A stretch of DNA of 64,000 nt from Planctomycetaceae bacterium (GTDB taxonomy: Bacteria; Planctomycetota; Planctomycetia; Planctomycetales; Planctomycetaceae), in the NCBI GenBank assembly GCA_016795145.1, contig JAEUII010000123.1, positions 16,598 through 80,597 on the forward strand. The letters run 5' to 3'. Shown piece by piece: positions 48,102-56,581 of the stretch. The notes under the pieces are model-generated. The model did no database searches. It was not told where the DNA came from and worked only from the letters and a program-made list of their open reading frames with translations. Made by a program: the position numbers and the translations under genes. Position 1 is the stretch's first letter. Each line of letters begins with the position of its first letter.

Positions 48102-49409
48102 ATGCGTCTGCAATCAATCATGCTGACCGCTGCCGCAGTGGTAGCTGCAGCATTCTCAGCAACCGGTATGGCCGCTCCGCCGGAAGGCTTTCGAGCCATT
48201 TTCAACGGCAAAGATCTGACCGGCTGGCATGGTATGCCGCACTTTGATCCCCGTGACCTCGCCAAGATGCCCAAAGAAATGCGGGATCAGAAGATCGCGG
48301 AATGGACCGAAGATGCCAAGAAGCACTGGTCGGTCGAAAACGAAGAACTGGTCAATGATGGGCACGGTGCGTACCTCGTCACTGACGAGGAATACACTGA
48401 CTACGAACTGATGATCGACTACAAGACGGTTCCACTGGCAGACAGCGGAATTTACCTGAAAGCAAATCCTCAGGTTCAGATCTGGGACTTCACCGAAACC
48501 GCAAAGTTCAACCTCGGTGCCGACAAGGGAAGCGGTGGCCTTTGGAACAACAGCCCTGGCGCTGCTGGTAAGGATCCATTCGTCAAAGCGGATCACGCGT
48601 TTGGTGAATGGAACAGCTTCAAGATTCGTCAGATCGGTGCTCGCACCAGCGTCTGGCTAAACGGTCAGCTGGTGGTCGACAACGCCATCATGGAAAACTA
48701 CTTCGATCGAGCCAATCCGCTCTTTGCAAAGGGTCCTATCTGTCTTCAGACACATGGCGGTGAGATTCGCTGGAAGAACATTTTCCTGCGAGAGATCCCG
48801 GCTGAAGAAGCAAACCAAATTCTGGCTGGCAGTGCTGCAGACGGCTTCAAGTCCGCATTCAACGGTAAAGACCTGACTGGCTGGGGCGGTGCCTCTGATA
48901 ACTATGAAGTCGTCGACGGTGCCATTCGCTGCAAGGAAGGCAAAGGCGGGATCCTGCATACGAAGGACGAATATGCAAACTTTGTCGTTCGCCTTGAGTT
49001 CAAGCTGCCGCCATCCGGAAATAATGGACTGGCAATCCGCACGGACGGCACCGGCGACCCGGCCTACGCTGCCATGTGCGAACTGCAGGTTCTGGATTCA
49101 GAACATGCGAACTATGCCAAACTGGACCCTCGACAGTACCACGGTTCTGCCTACGGTATGATTCCGGCAAAGCGTGGTTTTCTGCGTGAGGCTGGTACCT
49201 GGAACTTCCAGGAAGTCACGGTTGACGGCAGCAAGATCAAGGTCGAGCTGAACGGCAATGTGATCCTGAACGGTGACCTTTCCACCGTGACCGAATACAT
49301 GAGCAACACGCCGCACCCGGGTAAGGATCGCAAGTCCGGCTTCTTCGGATTCGCCGGCCATGGCGACGCTGTTTCGTTCCGAAACATCAGCATCAAGCCA
49401 CTGCCATAA
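48102..49409 (+). CDS. Exported protein with two DUF1080 domains
   Basis: The protein is 435 residues from ATG 48102, with GGAG seven bases upstream. The leader MRLQSIMLTAAAVVAAAFSA is a signal peptide. Two DUF1080 (3-keto-disaccharide hydrolase-like, LamG-type fold) domains follow in tandem: the first starts FRAIFNGKDLTGWHG (near residue 30), the second FKSAFNGKDLTGWGG (near 250). Both have the internal strand pattern ending in FFGFAGHGDAVSFRNI or GEIRWKNIFLRE. Most planctomycete DUF1080 proteins have a single domain. The likely role is sugar binding or hydrolysis in the periplasm or outside. A strong terminator follows 28 bp after the stop. Confidence 0.92.
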   Translation: MRLQSIMLTAAAVVAAAFSATGMAAPPEGFRAIFNGKDLTGWHGMPHFDPRDLAKMPKEMRDQKIAEWTEDAKKHWSVENEELVNDGHGAYLVTDEEYTDYELMIDYKTVPLADSGIYLKANPQVQIWDFTETAKFNLGADKGSGGLWNNSPGAAGKDPFVKADHAFGEWNSFKIRQIGARTSVWLNGQLVVDNAIMENYFDRANPLFAKGPICLQTHGGEIRWKNIFLREIPAEEANQILAGSAADGFKSAFNGKDLTGWGGASDNYEVVDGAIRCKEGKGGILHTKDEYANFVVRLEFKLPPSGNNGLAIRTDGTGDPAYAAMCELQVLDSEHANYAKLDPRQYHGSAYGMIPAKRGFLREAGTWNFQEVTVDGSKIKVELNGNVILNGDLSTVTEYMSNTPHPGKDRKSGFFGFAGHGDAVSFRNISIKPLP

Positions 49410-49437
49410 TCGCATCGGTTGAACGCGATTCAAACAC

Positions 49438-49475
49438 AAAAGCCCCGGTGACCAAATCACCGGGGCTTTTTGTTG
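49438..49475 (+). terminator. Rho-independent terminator
   Basis: A perfect 14-bp stem (AAAAGCCCCGGTGA / TCACCGGGGCTTTT) with a 5-base loop, then TTGTTG. It ends the DUF1080 gene and, being flanked by A and T runs, probably also the converging gene at 49556. Confidence 0.9.
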
Positions 49476-49555
49476 TGTGCTGTTTCGTTTCTTTGCTTCG
49501 CTTCGGTCAAAGCGTTCGGTCAAAGCGCTCGGTCTTTGCCTGGCCGGTATCGCGA

Positions 49556-49993
49556 CTACTTGCGTGGAGCCAGGTCGACGCCGTCGGTTTCTTCCAGAGT
49601 AACGCCATCTTCGCCGACCACCTGAGTCGACTTCTTTGCACCGCCGTCTTTGGAAACGTCCATCAGTCTCTCTTCAGGAGCAACCACAGGAGTACGCTCG
49701 CTGGTTTGCGGCACATGCGATCCGGCTGGGTCCCAGTTCATCACGACTACGGCTGTCATTGCGATCGCTGCCAGTGCCGAGATCACTGCCATCGGTGATC
49801 GACGGTGACGTGCCGGACCACGGGTATCTGCCGGAGCGTCTGACAGAATTGTCAGCGTTGGTGTGTTCGCCCGGGCCGGAGCGACAAATGGTCGGTTCAA
49901 TTCGGAAGGAACTTCATTCCGGAAGAACTCCCGGAGCAAGCCTTCCAGCTGAGCTTCGTTCAGTGACATTCGGTTGTCTCGTTCGTCATTCAT
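49556..49993 (-). CDS. Membrane protein co-encoded with ECF sigma factor, possible anti-sigma
   Basis: The protein is 145 residues from ATG 49993, overlapping the stop of the sigma factor gene by eight bases. The N-terminal 65 residues are polar (LNEAQLEGLLREFFRNEVP). One helix (about 66-85, MAVISALAAIAMTAVVV) and a polar acidic C-terminal tail follow. The topology (cytoplasmic head, one helix, outside tail) and coupling to a sigma gene suggest an anti-sigma factor. The HxxxCxxC zinc motif of the common ZAS type is absent, so the function is inference. A TTG two codons upstream is an alternative start. Confidence 0.75.
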   Translation of the reverse strand: MNDERDNRMSLNEAQLEGLLREFFRNEVPSELNRPFVAPARANTPTLTILSDAPADTRGPARHRRSPMAVISALAAIAMTAVVVMNWDPAGSHVPQTSERTPVVAPEERLMDVSKDGGAKKSTQVVGEDGVTLEETDGVDLAPRK

Positions 49994-50525
49994 AAACAAA
50001 TCCTCGCTCCGTTAAGATCTCAGCGAGTCGGCGTCTTGCCCGCGAAAGTCTCATGTCAATTGCGGCAGGACTACAGTCCATCACGGTCGCCATCTGCGCC
50101 GCTGACCAGTCCATCGCATACTTCATCACCAGAACCTTGCGGTCATCTTCATTCAGTTCCTGAAGTGCACCGCGAATTTGCATCTGTCGCTCTTCCAGAG
50201 CCATTCGATCTTCAGCAGAGTCAGCGCTTCCAGTCATGTCATCAAGACCTGGAAGTAACCGACAGGAGCTGCTCTTCTTCCTGGCAACATCCCGAAGCCA
50301 GTTCTGACCGACTCGAAGCAGCCACGCCCGAAGATCCCGGACTGGCTCACCCCGATAATCGTACAGACGAAGAAATGCCTCCTGAACCGCGTCATACGCC
50401 CGTTCCGGATCACTGCACATGGCATAAAACAGAGCCCACAACTCCCGGGAATGCTCCCGGTAGTAAGTCTCTATTTCAGCGTCCCTTTCGGGGGTCGAGG
50501 ATTGTCCAGAATGTGGACGGTTCAT
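49986..50525 (-). CDS. ECF-type RNA polymerase sigma factor
   Basis: A 179-residue sigma factor. Region 2 is visible as YYREHSRELWALFYAMCSDP with DAVQEAFLRLYDYRG and LRAWLLRVGQNWLRDVARKK. Region 4 is ALQELNEDDRKVLVMKYAMD and MATVMDCSPAAIDMRLSRAR, the helix-turn-helix. Length and layout fit group 4 (extracytoplasmic function) sigma factors. ATG 50525 starts it, and a membrane protein gene overlaps its end. It probably controls an envelope response; target genes cannot be seen here. Confidence 0.93.
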   Translation of the reverse strand: MNRPHSGQSSTPERDAEIETYYREHSRELWALFYAMCSDPERAYDAVQEAFLRLYDYRGEPVRDLRAWLLRVGQNWLRDVARKKSSSCRLLPGLDDMTGSADSAEDRMALEERQMQIRGALQELNEDDRKVLVMKYAMDWSAAQMATVMDCSPAAIDMRLSRARRRLAEILTERGFVYE

Positions 50526-50792
50526 GCAGTTTTCCAGCGTCGGACCTGACGCCTGACATCAGTCAGATTTCAGGAAATCTCCGGCTCTGCCGGTTCAAAG
50601 ACGAAACGAACGGGAACAACTAACACCATAACGAGCAATACGCTGGAATCCCCGCCCCACAGCCCCGGAAGCTCACATTTTGCGGCTGATAGATCTAAGC
50701 AAACGTTCAGTCTCCGGGCCCAAAGCCGCCAGGAACATTTGCAGAGTAGAAGACCAGCCGGAACGCGGCTGGCCCCCTCGCACTATTGCCGA

Positions 50793-51692
50793 CTATGGCC
50801 AGCCAGCGGCAAAAAGACATCCAGACGCCGTCGCCACGAAAAGCCGATCGCCCAGCGGCCCCATGGCAATGTGTTCCGGAGGATCCTGGGAGATATCTAC
50901 GGCCCACTGGATCGAGCCTTCGAAATTCAGCAGGAAGATTCGGTTCTCCAGGGTCAGTGTCGCTACACGACCGCGCGTCGCCGAACAGACAACTCGAGAC
51001 GGAATCCCGTCGATGCTGTACGAACCAAGCTGATTCCCGTCCAGACCATAGACCTGAACGCCATGGTTAAATGCCGCAAGGAACAGACGCTTGCCGCCTT
51101 CTGAAATCGAAAGGTCGCCGACGTTATTGTGAATATGCTCCGTCCAGATCTCGCGCCCCTTCAGGTCATATCGACACATCTGTCCAAATTCGGCGGCGGC
51201 GATCAGATGAGGCTCTTCGGTCAGGAAAGACACATAGTCCATCGGCCTGCGTGTATCGATGGTGGCAACTTCCTTCTTTTCATTCGTGACAACATGCACG
51301 CGAGCGGAATCGGTCGCGAACGCGAGATGGCCACCGTAGGGCGAAATCGCGAGAGCCGTAATTCGTCCGGTCACAGAAGACTGCCACAGCGTCTTTAGAT
51401 TGTTGTCGAACAGGGCCAGTGAGTTCTCGCCCAGCACCGCAACTCCAAGTTCGCCACTATCGCACATCACCAGCCGGCTCAGCTGCTGAAAACTCAGCGA
51501 CTCTTTGATGCGATCCCCGGTCTGCGTCATCAGACACAAGCGGCCATTCCGAGTCCCCGCGGCAACGGTTCTCGCTTCTCTTGCAACGGCCAGGCCACTG
51601 ATCCCGTCCGGAAAGAAATCTTCAAAGAGCGTGTCCGGTCGAGAACCAACGCAATTCTGCAGCAGGGGTGAGCCCACCTTAAACCTCGACAA
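50793..51692 (-). CDS. Beta-propeller protein, WD40/PQQ-like
   Basis: A 299-residue protein from TTG 51692. It has no signal peptide or helix, so it is probably cytoplasmic. Repeating blades of about 40 residues are seen (GLAVAREARTVAAGTRNGRLCLM, ALAISPYGGHLAFATDSARV, DLSISEGGKRLFLAAFNHGV, HIAMGPLGDRLFVATASGCL), typical of a seven-bladed propeller. No catalytic residues are recognised; the role is probably binding. About 270 bp separate it from the sigma gene downstream, so co-transcription is uncertain. GTG 51677 is an alternative start. Confidence 0.8.
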   Translation of the reverse strand: MSRFKVGSPLLQNCVGSRPDTLFEDFFPDGISGLAVAREARTVAAGTRNGRLCLMTQTGDRIKESLSFQQLSRLVMCDSGELGVAVLGENSLALFDNNLKTLWQSSVTGRITALAISPYGGHLAFATDSARVHVVTNEKKEVATIDTRRPMDYVSFLTEEPHLIAAAEFGQMCRYDLKGREIWTEHIHNNVGDLSISEGGKRLFLAAFNHGVQVYGLDGNQLGSYSIDGIPSRVVCSATRGRVATLTLENRIFLLNFEGSIQWAVDISQDPPEHIAMGPLGDRLFVATASGCLFAAGWP

Positions 51693-51843
51693 TTACTGAA
51701 CCGCAAAGCAAGTGATACGACGCCGCAACGTGTTTGCAGGGTATCACAGGCCACCGGTTTTCACGAGCCCCGCAAGTCGCGAAACCCGCTAAACACAACG
51801 GTCAGGTCAAAAGCGAAGGCCGTGGCTAAGTCAGTCATGCGGA

Positions 51844-53484
51844 TCAATTGCGAGTCAGCCGAGTCTGCAGGACTTCCAGTGCTTCAGCAACGTCCGGATC
51901 AGAACTGATCTCATCGGAAGTGCGATCGCGATAGAACGTCACCTGAGCATCCTGAGGCTCTGGCACCGTGACGTCAGGCTCCAGACCTTTCCCGGAGTAA
52001 TTGTGATCACCTGGCGAGTAGAACTTCGCCGTCGTCAGCTTCAGCGCGGTGTCTTCCGAAAGTCGAATGATGCTTTGGACAGACCACTTCCCGTAAGTCT
52101 TCCGTCCAACAATCGTTCCCCGATGATGGTCCTTGATGGCTCCCGCCACGATCTCACTGGCGCTGGCACTGTTCTCATCCACAATCAGCACCAGCGGGTA
52201 ATTTCTGACATTCACACCGTGTGCCTGAAACGTCTGATTCTGTTCAGGAGACCGGCCTTTGGTCGAGACCAGAACACCCTGATCAATAAATCGTTCGATG
52301 ACCGCTGCTGCGGTTTCGAGCAAACCGCCAGGGTTTCCTCGAAGGTCCCAAATCAGTGCTCGCATCCCCTGTCGTTCCAGACTTCGAAGAGCCTCATCTA
52401 GTTCGTCAACGGTGTTGTTCTGGAAGCCTTCCATTCGGATGTAGCCAATTCCCTGATCCTGATCGAGCATCATCTTTCGAGTAATGCTGCGAATGGTCAC
52501 GCGTCGACGAACGAAATCACCGGTGTACGATTTGCCCTCAGGAGTCTCGTAGGTCAGGCTCACTTTGGAACCCGCTGTGCCTCGCAGTAATCGAGCAGCA
52601 TCGTCGGTCGTCAGTTCTCGGCAGTCGCGTCCATCAATTGCGACGATGTAGTCGTCCGGATTCAGCCCGCCGGCTTCTGCCGGGCTGTCCAGCAGCACAT
52701 TCACCAGATGCATGCCTCGGCCTTTGACACCCTTCATTTCAATGCCGATACCAACAAGCTCTCCCTGAATACTGCCGAACATGTCGTTGTAACGGTCAGG
52801 GGTCAGGAAGTTGCTGTATTCGTCCAGAGCATTGCAGCCACCAAAGACATATTCCATCACGACAGCCGTTCCTGGCAGCGCGAGCTCTTTCTGGCAAAGT
52901 TCGCAAACGCTGGTCACGACTGCACGGGCATCCATTCGCCCATCCACTTTGCGGTTCCAGTAACTCTTGATCAGCGTCTGACGGACTCGGTCAATGGCCG
53001 CTTCATTTCGCGTTCGGAAATGACGATCCAGGAATCGCTCATTTCGCAGAGCCATGTAGAGGCTTTCTGTTCCGTGAGCCACAAAGCGCGAGGCGGAGAC
53101 GGGCTCGACATATTCGTACTGAACCCGAGTCAGAATGTCTTCAAACAGGTTCAGAGCCTCTGCACGACCTTTCGTCAGCAGCTTCTCTTCAAAGCTCCGG
53201 TCGGCATAACGGCGATCGACACCAAAGTGAATTCGAGTGCGACGCAAAGCGTATGTGAGTGATTCATCCTTCGGGAATTTCTTCAGGCACGCTTCGTACA
53301 GCGTGATTGCTTCGACCCACTGGCGACCATTCTCAAAGGTTTCACCGGCGGCAAGAGCTGCAGCAGCATCGGGATACTGATCAACGTCAACAGTCTGTTC
53401 ATCGGCCCGAACATGGACGGCTGAGCTTGCCATCAAAGCAGCAAGAAACAGCGCAAAGACTCGCACGAATCGCATCGGCCGCAT
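51844..53484 (-). CDS. ctpA-like: S41 family C-terminal processing peptidase
   Basis: The protein is 546 residues from ATG 53484, with a GAGGGG ribosome binding site six bases upstream; an upstream in-frame start is weaker. A signal peptide (MRPMRFVRVFALFLAALMAS) is followed by a TPR-like region (AAALAAGETFENGRQWVEAI) and a long helical region. The PDZ domain (GELVGIGIEMKG, DSPAEAGGLNPDDYIVAIDG) comes next, then the S41 core: YIRMEGFQNNTVDELDEALR, the Ser-Lys dyad in SASASEIVAG and GRKTYGK, and FYSPGDHNYSGKGLEPDV. It acts in the periplasm, trimming or degrading proteins by their C-termini. The gene stands alone. The TPR-like leader is unusual for CtpA. Confidence 0.92.
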   Translation of the reverse strand: MRPMRFVRVFALFLAALMASSAVHVRADEQTVDVDQYPDAAAALAAGETFENGRQWVEAITLYEACLKKFPKDESLTYALRRTRIHFGVDRRYADRSFEEKLLTKGRAEALNLFEDILTRVQYEYVEPVSASRFVAHGTESLYMALRNERFLDRHFRTRNEAAIDRVRQTLIKSYWNRKVDGRMDARAVVTSVCELCQKELALPGTAVVMEYVFGGCNALDEYSNFLTPDRYNDMFGSIQGELVGIGIEMKGVKGRGMHLVNVLLDSPAEAGGLNPDDYIVAIDGRDCRELTTDDAARLLRGTAGSKVSLTYETPEGKSYTGDFVRRRVTIRSITRKMMLDQDQGIGYIRMEGFQNNTVDELDEALRSLERQGMRALIWDLRGNPGGLLETAAAVIERFIDQGVLVSTKGRSPEQNQTFQAHGVNVRNYPLVLIVDENSASASEIVAGAIKDHHRGTIVGRKTYGKWSVQSIIRLSEDTALKLTTAKFYSPGDHNYSGKGLEPDVTVPEPQDAQVTFYRDRTSDEISSDPDVAEALEVLQTRLTRN

Positions 53485-53989
53485 GACGTTCCCCTCGGTC
53501 AGACTGATGCAGGGCATCAGACCGGAACTGGCGTTCAGGCCAGTTCGTTCGTTGTGGCGTCATGCCGAATGCTGCCCACGAAGTCCGTTGCGGAGTCCGG
53601 CTCCTCCAGATGGCACATTCCCTCGAACTGCCATTTGTGGGATATCCGGACTGTGGTTCAGCGTTTTCACAATAGTCACAGTAACAAAGCTCATGTCCAG
53701 CCCATAAGCTCAAAACGACTATAGGGCGGGAATCTAAGGCGGTCAAACAGCCATGCTCGGCACCGTTTCACTTACGCGCAGGCACGGAATTCACTGAAAA
53801 AACGCTCAAATCTTCCCGAACCTCCCGGTTTGCCATGGCCCGCGCTGGCCAAATTCTTTGCAACAAATGTTGCAGCCGGGCAACCGGTGGTACCTATTGT
53901 GCGTCTTCTGTTGACAACGCCGATGATGCTCAGCAGCACCATGTTGCGAGATAGAACGACAGCCGTGTTCTGAAACAGGAACAGGAAAA
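53485..53989. other. Intergenic region, nothing recognised
   Basis: About 500 bp between the S41 peptidase start and the MBL-fold gene end. Several short open frames overlap one another and none shows coding signs. No RNA or terminator was recognised. Confidence 0.4.
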
Positions 53990-54778
53990 CTACCCGGCCG
54001 GATGAATCCCGCGAGCCAGTTCCTGCTCCCATTCGTCCAGGAGAGGCCAGTCAACAGCGCAGGTCCCGAAGTCAGCCATGTGCTGATATTTGTCCAGTCG
54101 ATCGATCGCCGACTGCAGCAGCTTCCGGTCATTACGAAATGCCGGGCCGTGACTGGGCAGCAGCCATTCCACACCACTGCTCTGAATCCGCTTCAGCGAA
54201 TCAATGAACGCTGGCAGGTCAGATCCGTGATGAGCATCAATACTTCCGACGCAACTATCGCGGAAAATGTTGTCGCCTGAAAACAGAAGCTTGCCAAGGC
54301 GGAAGGAAAGCTGGCCGACGGCATGTCCCGGTGTGTGCCAAACCTCGATCTTCAGATCACCCAGCTGCAGAATGTCACCCTCATTCACATCCTGGTCGAT
54401 GGTCAACTTCGGCAGGTCAATTGAAATCTCCTGGGCCGGAATCTCCGCAAATGCAGCAATCCGATCATTCGTTTCCAGAATCGTTCGCGCGTGGGGGTGA
54501 GCAAGAAGCTTCGCATTCGGAAGCAACTGCCGTGCTCGCTCAAACCCCTGAACATGATCCGCGTCGGCATGAGTCGCAATGAGATATCTGCAGCTGGCCA
54601 AAGGAAAGTCGAGCTGCCGAATCAACTCAATCAGTTCGTCGACCGTGTCCTCATAGCCGATGTCCATCAGCAGTCAGTCACTGCCGGAATACACAAGGTA
54701 CACGCAGCAGCCGAGGCGACGACGTGCCTGGTAATTGAGTTCAATGACGTTCGGAAACAGTTCACGACGTTCCAGCAT
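53990..54778 (-). pseudogene. MBL-fold metallo-hydrolase gene with in-frame TGA
   Basis: Read from ATG 54778 the frame gives [34 protein letters not shown], then TGA at 54674-54676, then [20 protein letters not shown] and a full metallo-beta-lactamase-type domain to 53990. Only the stop interrupts it; the frame is the same on both sides. The TGA sits where a Trp would fit (TGG to TGA). Downstream motifs are [29 protein letters not shown] and LLPSHGP. The family usually reads HxHxDH, so the second His is Asp here. The intact part could restart at ATG 54667 (225 residues), which would lack the first strands. The gene may be a recent pseudogene, a readthrough gene, or a sequencing error. Confidence 0.75.
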
Positions 54779-55093
54779 CCTGGCGTTTTCCCAACAGACT
54801 TCTTGGACAACTTTTGACCCAAGCCCCCTCTCCGTCCGCGCGGAGGGATGCTTAGCCCTTTGAAAACTCTCTGCTCACACAGTTGGCATGCTCAATAGAT
54901 CGCACGACGGCACGCCGGAGACACCGGGCCCCTGATTTGCCTGTGGAGGCAGATCACTCGCTCTCGTCACGGGAGTCTAGACTTTCGGCCAGATTTTTCA
55001 CGTGAGACAGAATCGAATGCTGCAAGCTTCTCACAGAGCATCGTGCCTGCTGGCCGGCGTTCCCGCGACTGACCACGCCCGTCAAGGCAATTC
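54779..55093. other. Intergenic region, nothing recognised
   Basis: About 315 bp upstream of the MBL-fold gene and behind the carboxylate-amine ligase gene. A G+C-rich imperfect palindrome near 54828-54848 has no T-run. No gene was recognised. Confidence 0.35.
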
Positions 55094-56206
55094 CTACCAG
55101 GCGGGCGTTTCCAGGATCTTCTCGACCACCTTGCGACGACTGCCCGTCGCTTCATAGATCTCGTTCTGCCGCCGTGCTCCGCTGTTCTGCGGAATGTTGG
55201 CGAGCGATTCGAGTTCCGCCAGACACTGAAGTTCAGTCGCTGTCGGCGACAGCCGCTTGATCAGTTCATCAACAAGCTGTGGCACAGATCGCTGCTGAAA
55301 ATCGCGATAACTGACAAGAGATGCGTCCGCTCCATACCGCGTGGCTCGCCACTTGTTCTGTTCAACCATCATCGGGTGGTATTCCGGAAGGAACGTTCCT
55401 TCATCTATGTCATTGGAGATCGTGTGGACAAGACACTGGATCAGTGCGGTCAGTGCAAGTACGTGGTCGAGACTTGGTGGAACGTCGCAGACGCGAACTT
55501 CGATCGTTCCGAAGTGGTGGTGAGGTCGAATGTCCCACCAGATTTCTCGAATGGAATTGATGAAGCCGGTGGCCATCAGGTGCTTCACCAGCCAAACGTA
55601 CTCACTCCAGTTTCGCATTTGATACGGAAGCCCGGCCGTTGGCAGGCCTTCCATGATCTTGGAACGATTTGACTGAAGCCCGGTGCTTCGACCTTCCCAA
55701 AACGGTGAGTTCGCAGACAACGCCAGCAACAACGGAAGGTAGTGAAGCATTCGGTCACACACCATGACCGCCTTGTCACCGGAGTCAACTCCGATGTGAA
55801 CGTGAAGCCCAAACGTCACCAGTCGCCGAACCACATCTTCCATCAAGGTCACAAGACGATGATACCGTTCATGCACGGTGATCTTCTGATGACGCCAGGA
55901 AGAAAATGGATGAGTACCCGCCCAGAGCGTTCGAATGCCCATCGGGTTCAGAACGTTCTCAAGCTGCCCCAGCTTCATTCGCAGATCATCGCCGGCTTCC
56001 CGAACTGTGTCACAAATTCGAGTGTTGATTTCAATGTAGCACTGCATCAACTCCTGCTTCACGGAGTCCTTAAGATCATTGGGCAGCGCGGCAAGCACCT
56101 GATCAATGCAGCTGCAAAGTCCAAGCTCGCGAGCGTCGATCAGCTGCAGTTCAATTTCCACTCCGATCGTCGGCCGGGGGTTCGGAGTGAATCGCATGAC
56201 AGTCAT
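55094..56206 (-). CDS. YbdK-type carboxylate-amine ligase
   Basis: The protein is 370 residues from ATG 56206, with GAGG six bases upstream; the open frame extends further upstream but that part has no family match. It belongs to the GCS2 (glutamate-cysteine ligase 2) family: TIGVEIELQLID opens it, followed by YIEINTRICD, AGTHPFSSW, GLHVHIGVDSGDKAV, ALSANSPFWEGRSTGLQSNRS and FGTIEVRVCD. Proteins of this type, such as E. coli YbdK, have weak gamma-glutamylcysteine synthetase activity and their true substrates are mostly unknown. It stands alone, divergent from the histidine kinase gene. Confidence 0.9.
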   Translation of the reverse strand: MTVMRFTPNPRPTIGVEIELQLIDARELGLCSCIDQVLAALPNDLKDSVKQELMQCYIEINTRICDTVREAGDDLRMKLGQLENVLNPMGIRTLWAGTHPFSSWRHQKITVHERYHRLVTLMEDVVRRLVTFGLHVHIGVDSGDKAVMVCDRMLHYLPLLLALSANSPFWEGRSTGLQSNRSKIMEGLPTAGLPYQMRNWSEYVWLVKHLMATGFINSIREIWWDIRPHHHFGTIEVRVCDVPPSLDHVLALTALIQCLVHTISNDIDEGTFLPEYHPMMVEQNKWRATRYGADASLVSYRDFQQRSVPQLVDELIKRLSPTATELQCLAELESLANIPQNSGARRQNEIYEATGSRRKVVEKILETPAW

Positions 56207-56581
56207 GAACATCCTCAAATGTGCGGCTGGCCCACAGGTGCCGTCGAGGGCCGTTTTGAAATGCACCGTACTGGAAAATTCACACGCCATGGATTCCGCC
56301 ACAACGGTTAATCACGCCCAGTGCCGCACAATCCTGGATTCTCAGCCGTTTCCTTGCAAGCTCACCTGTCACTGCCAGCATCTCATGTTTCACAAGGCTC
56401 AGAAGGATTGCATTTTTCGGCTTTTCCACGACCGTTGTCGCAATCTCTGCTGAAGTTCATCGCTCTTGTCCAGGAAAGAGATTGTATTGCAAATTCGTGC
56501 GACCATTCGCCCGCCGATTGCAGCGGCGAACACTTCTGATGATGATACGACCAGTCTTCTCACTCCTCGAAGGATCAGGGC
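56207..56581. other. Divergent intergenic region
   Basis: About 375 bp between the ligase and histidine kinase genes. It must hold both promoters, but no clear elements were picked out. Confidence 0.35.

Noticed and set aside
53772..54177. Two minus-strand frames overlapping the end of the MBL-fold gene
   Set aside because: Out of frame with the MBL domain, no motif; they are shadows of it.
54674..54676. Selenocysteine at the in-frame TGA
   Set aside because: The position fits a Trp in LLMDIGYED context, there is no catalytic Cys expected there, and no SECIS-like hairpin was recognised.
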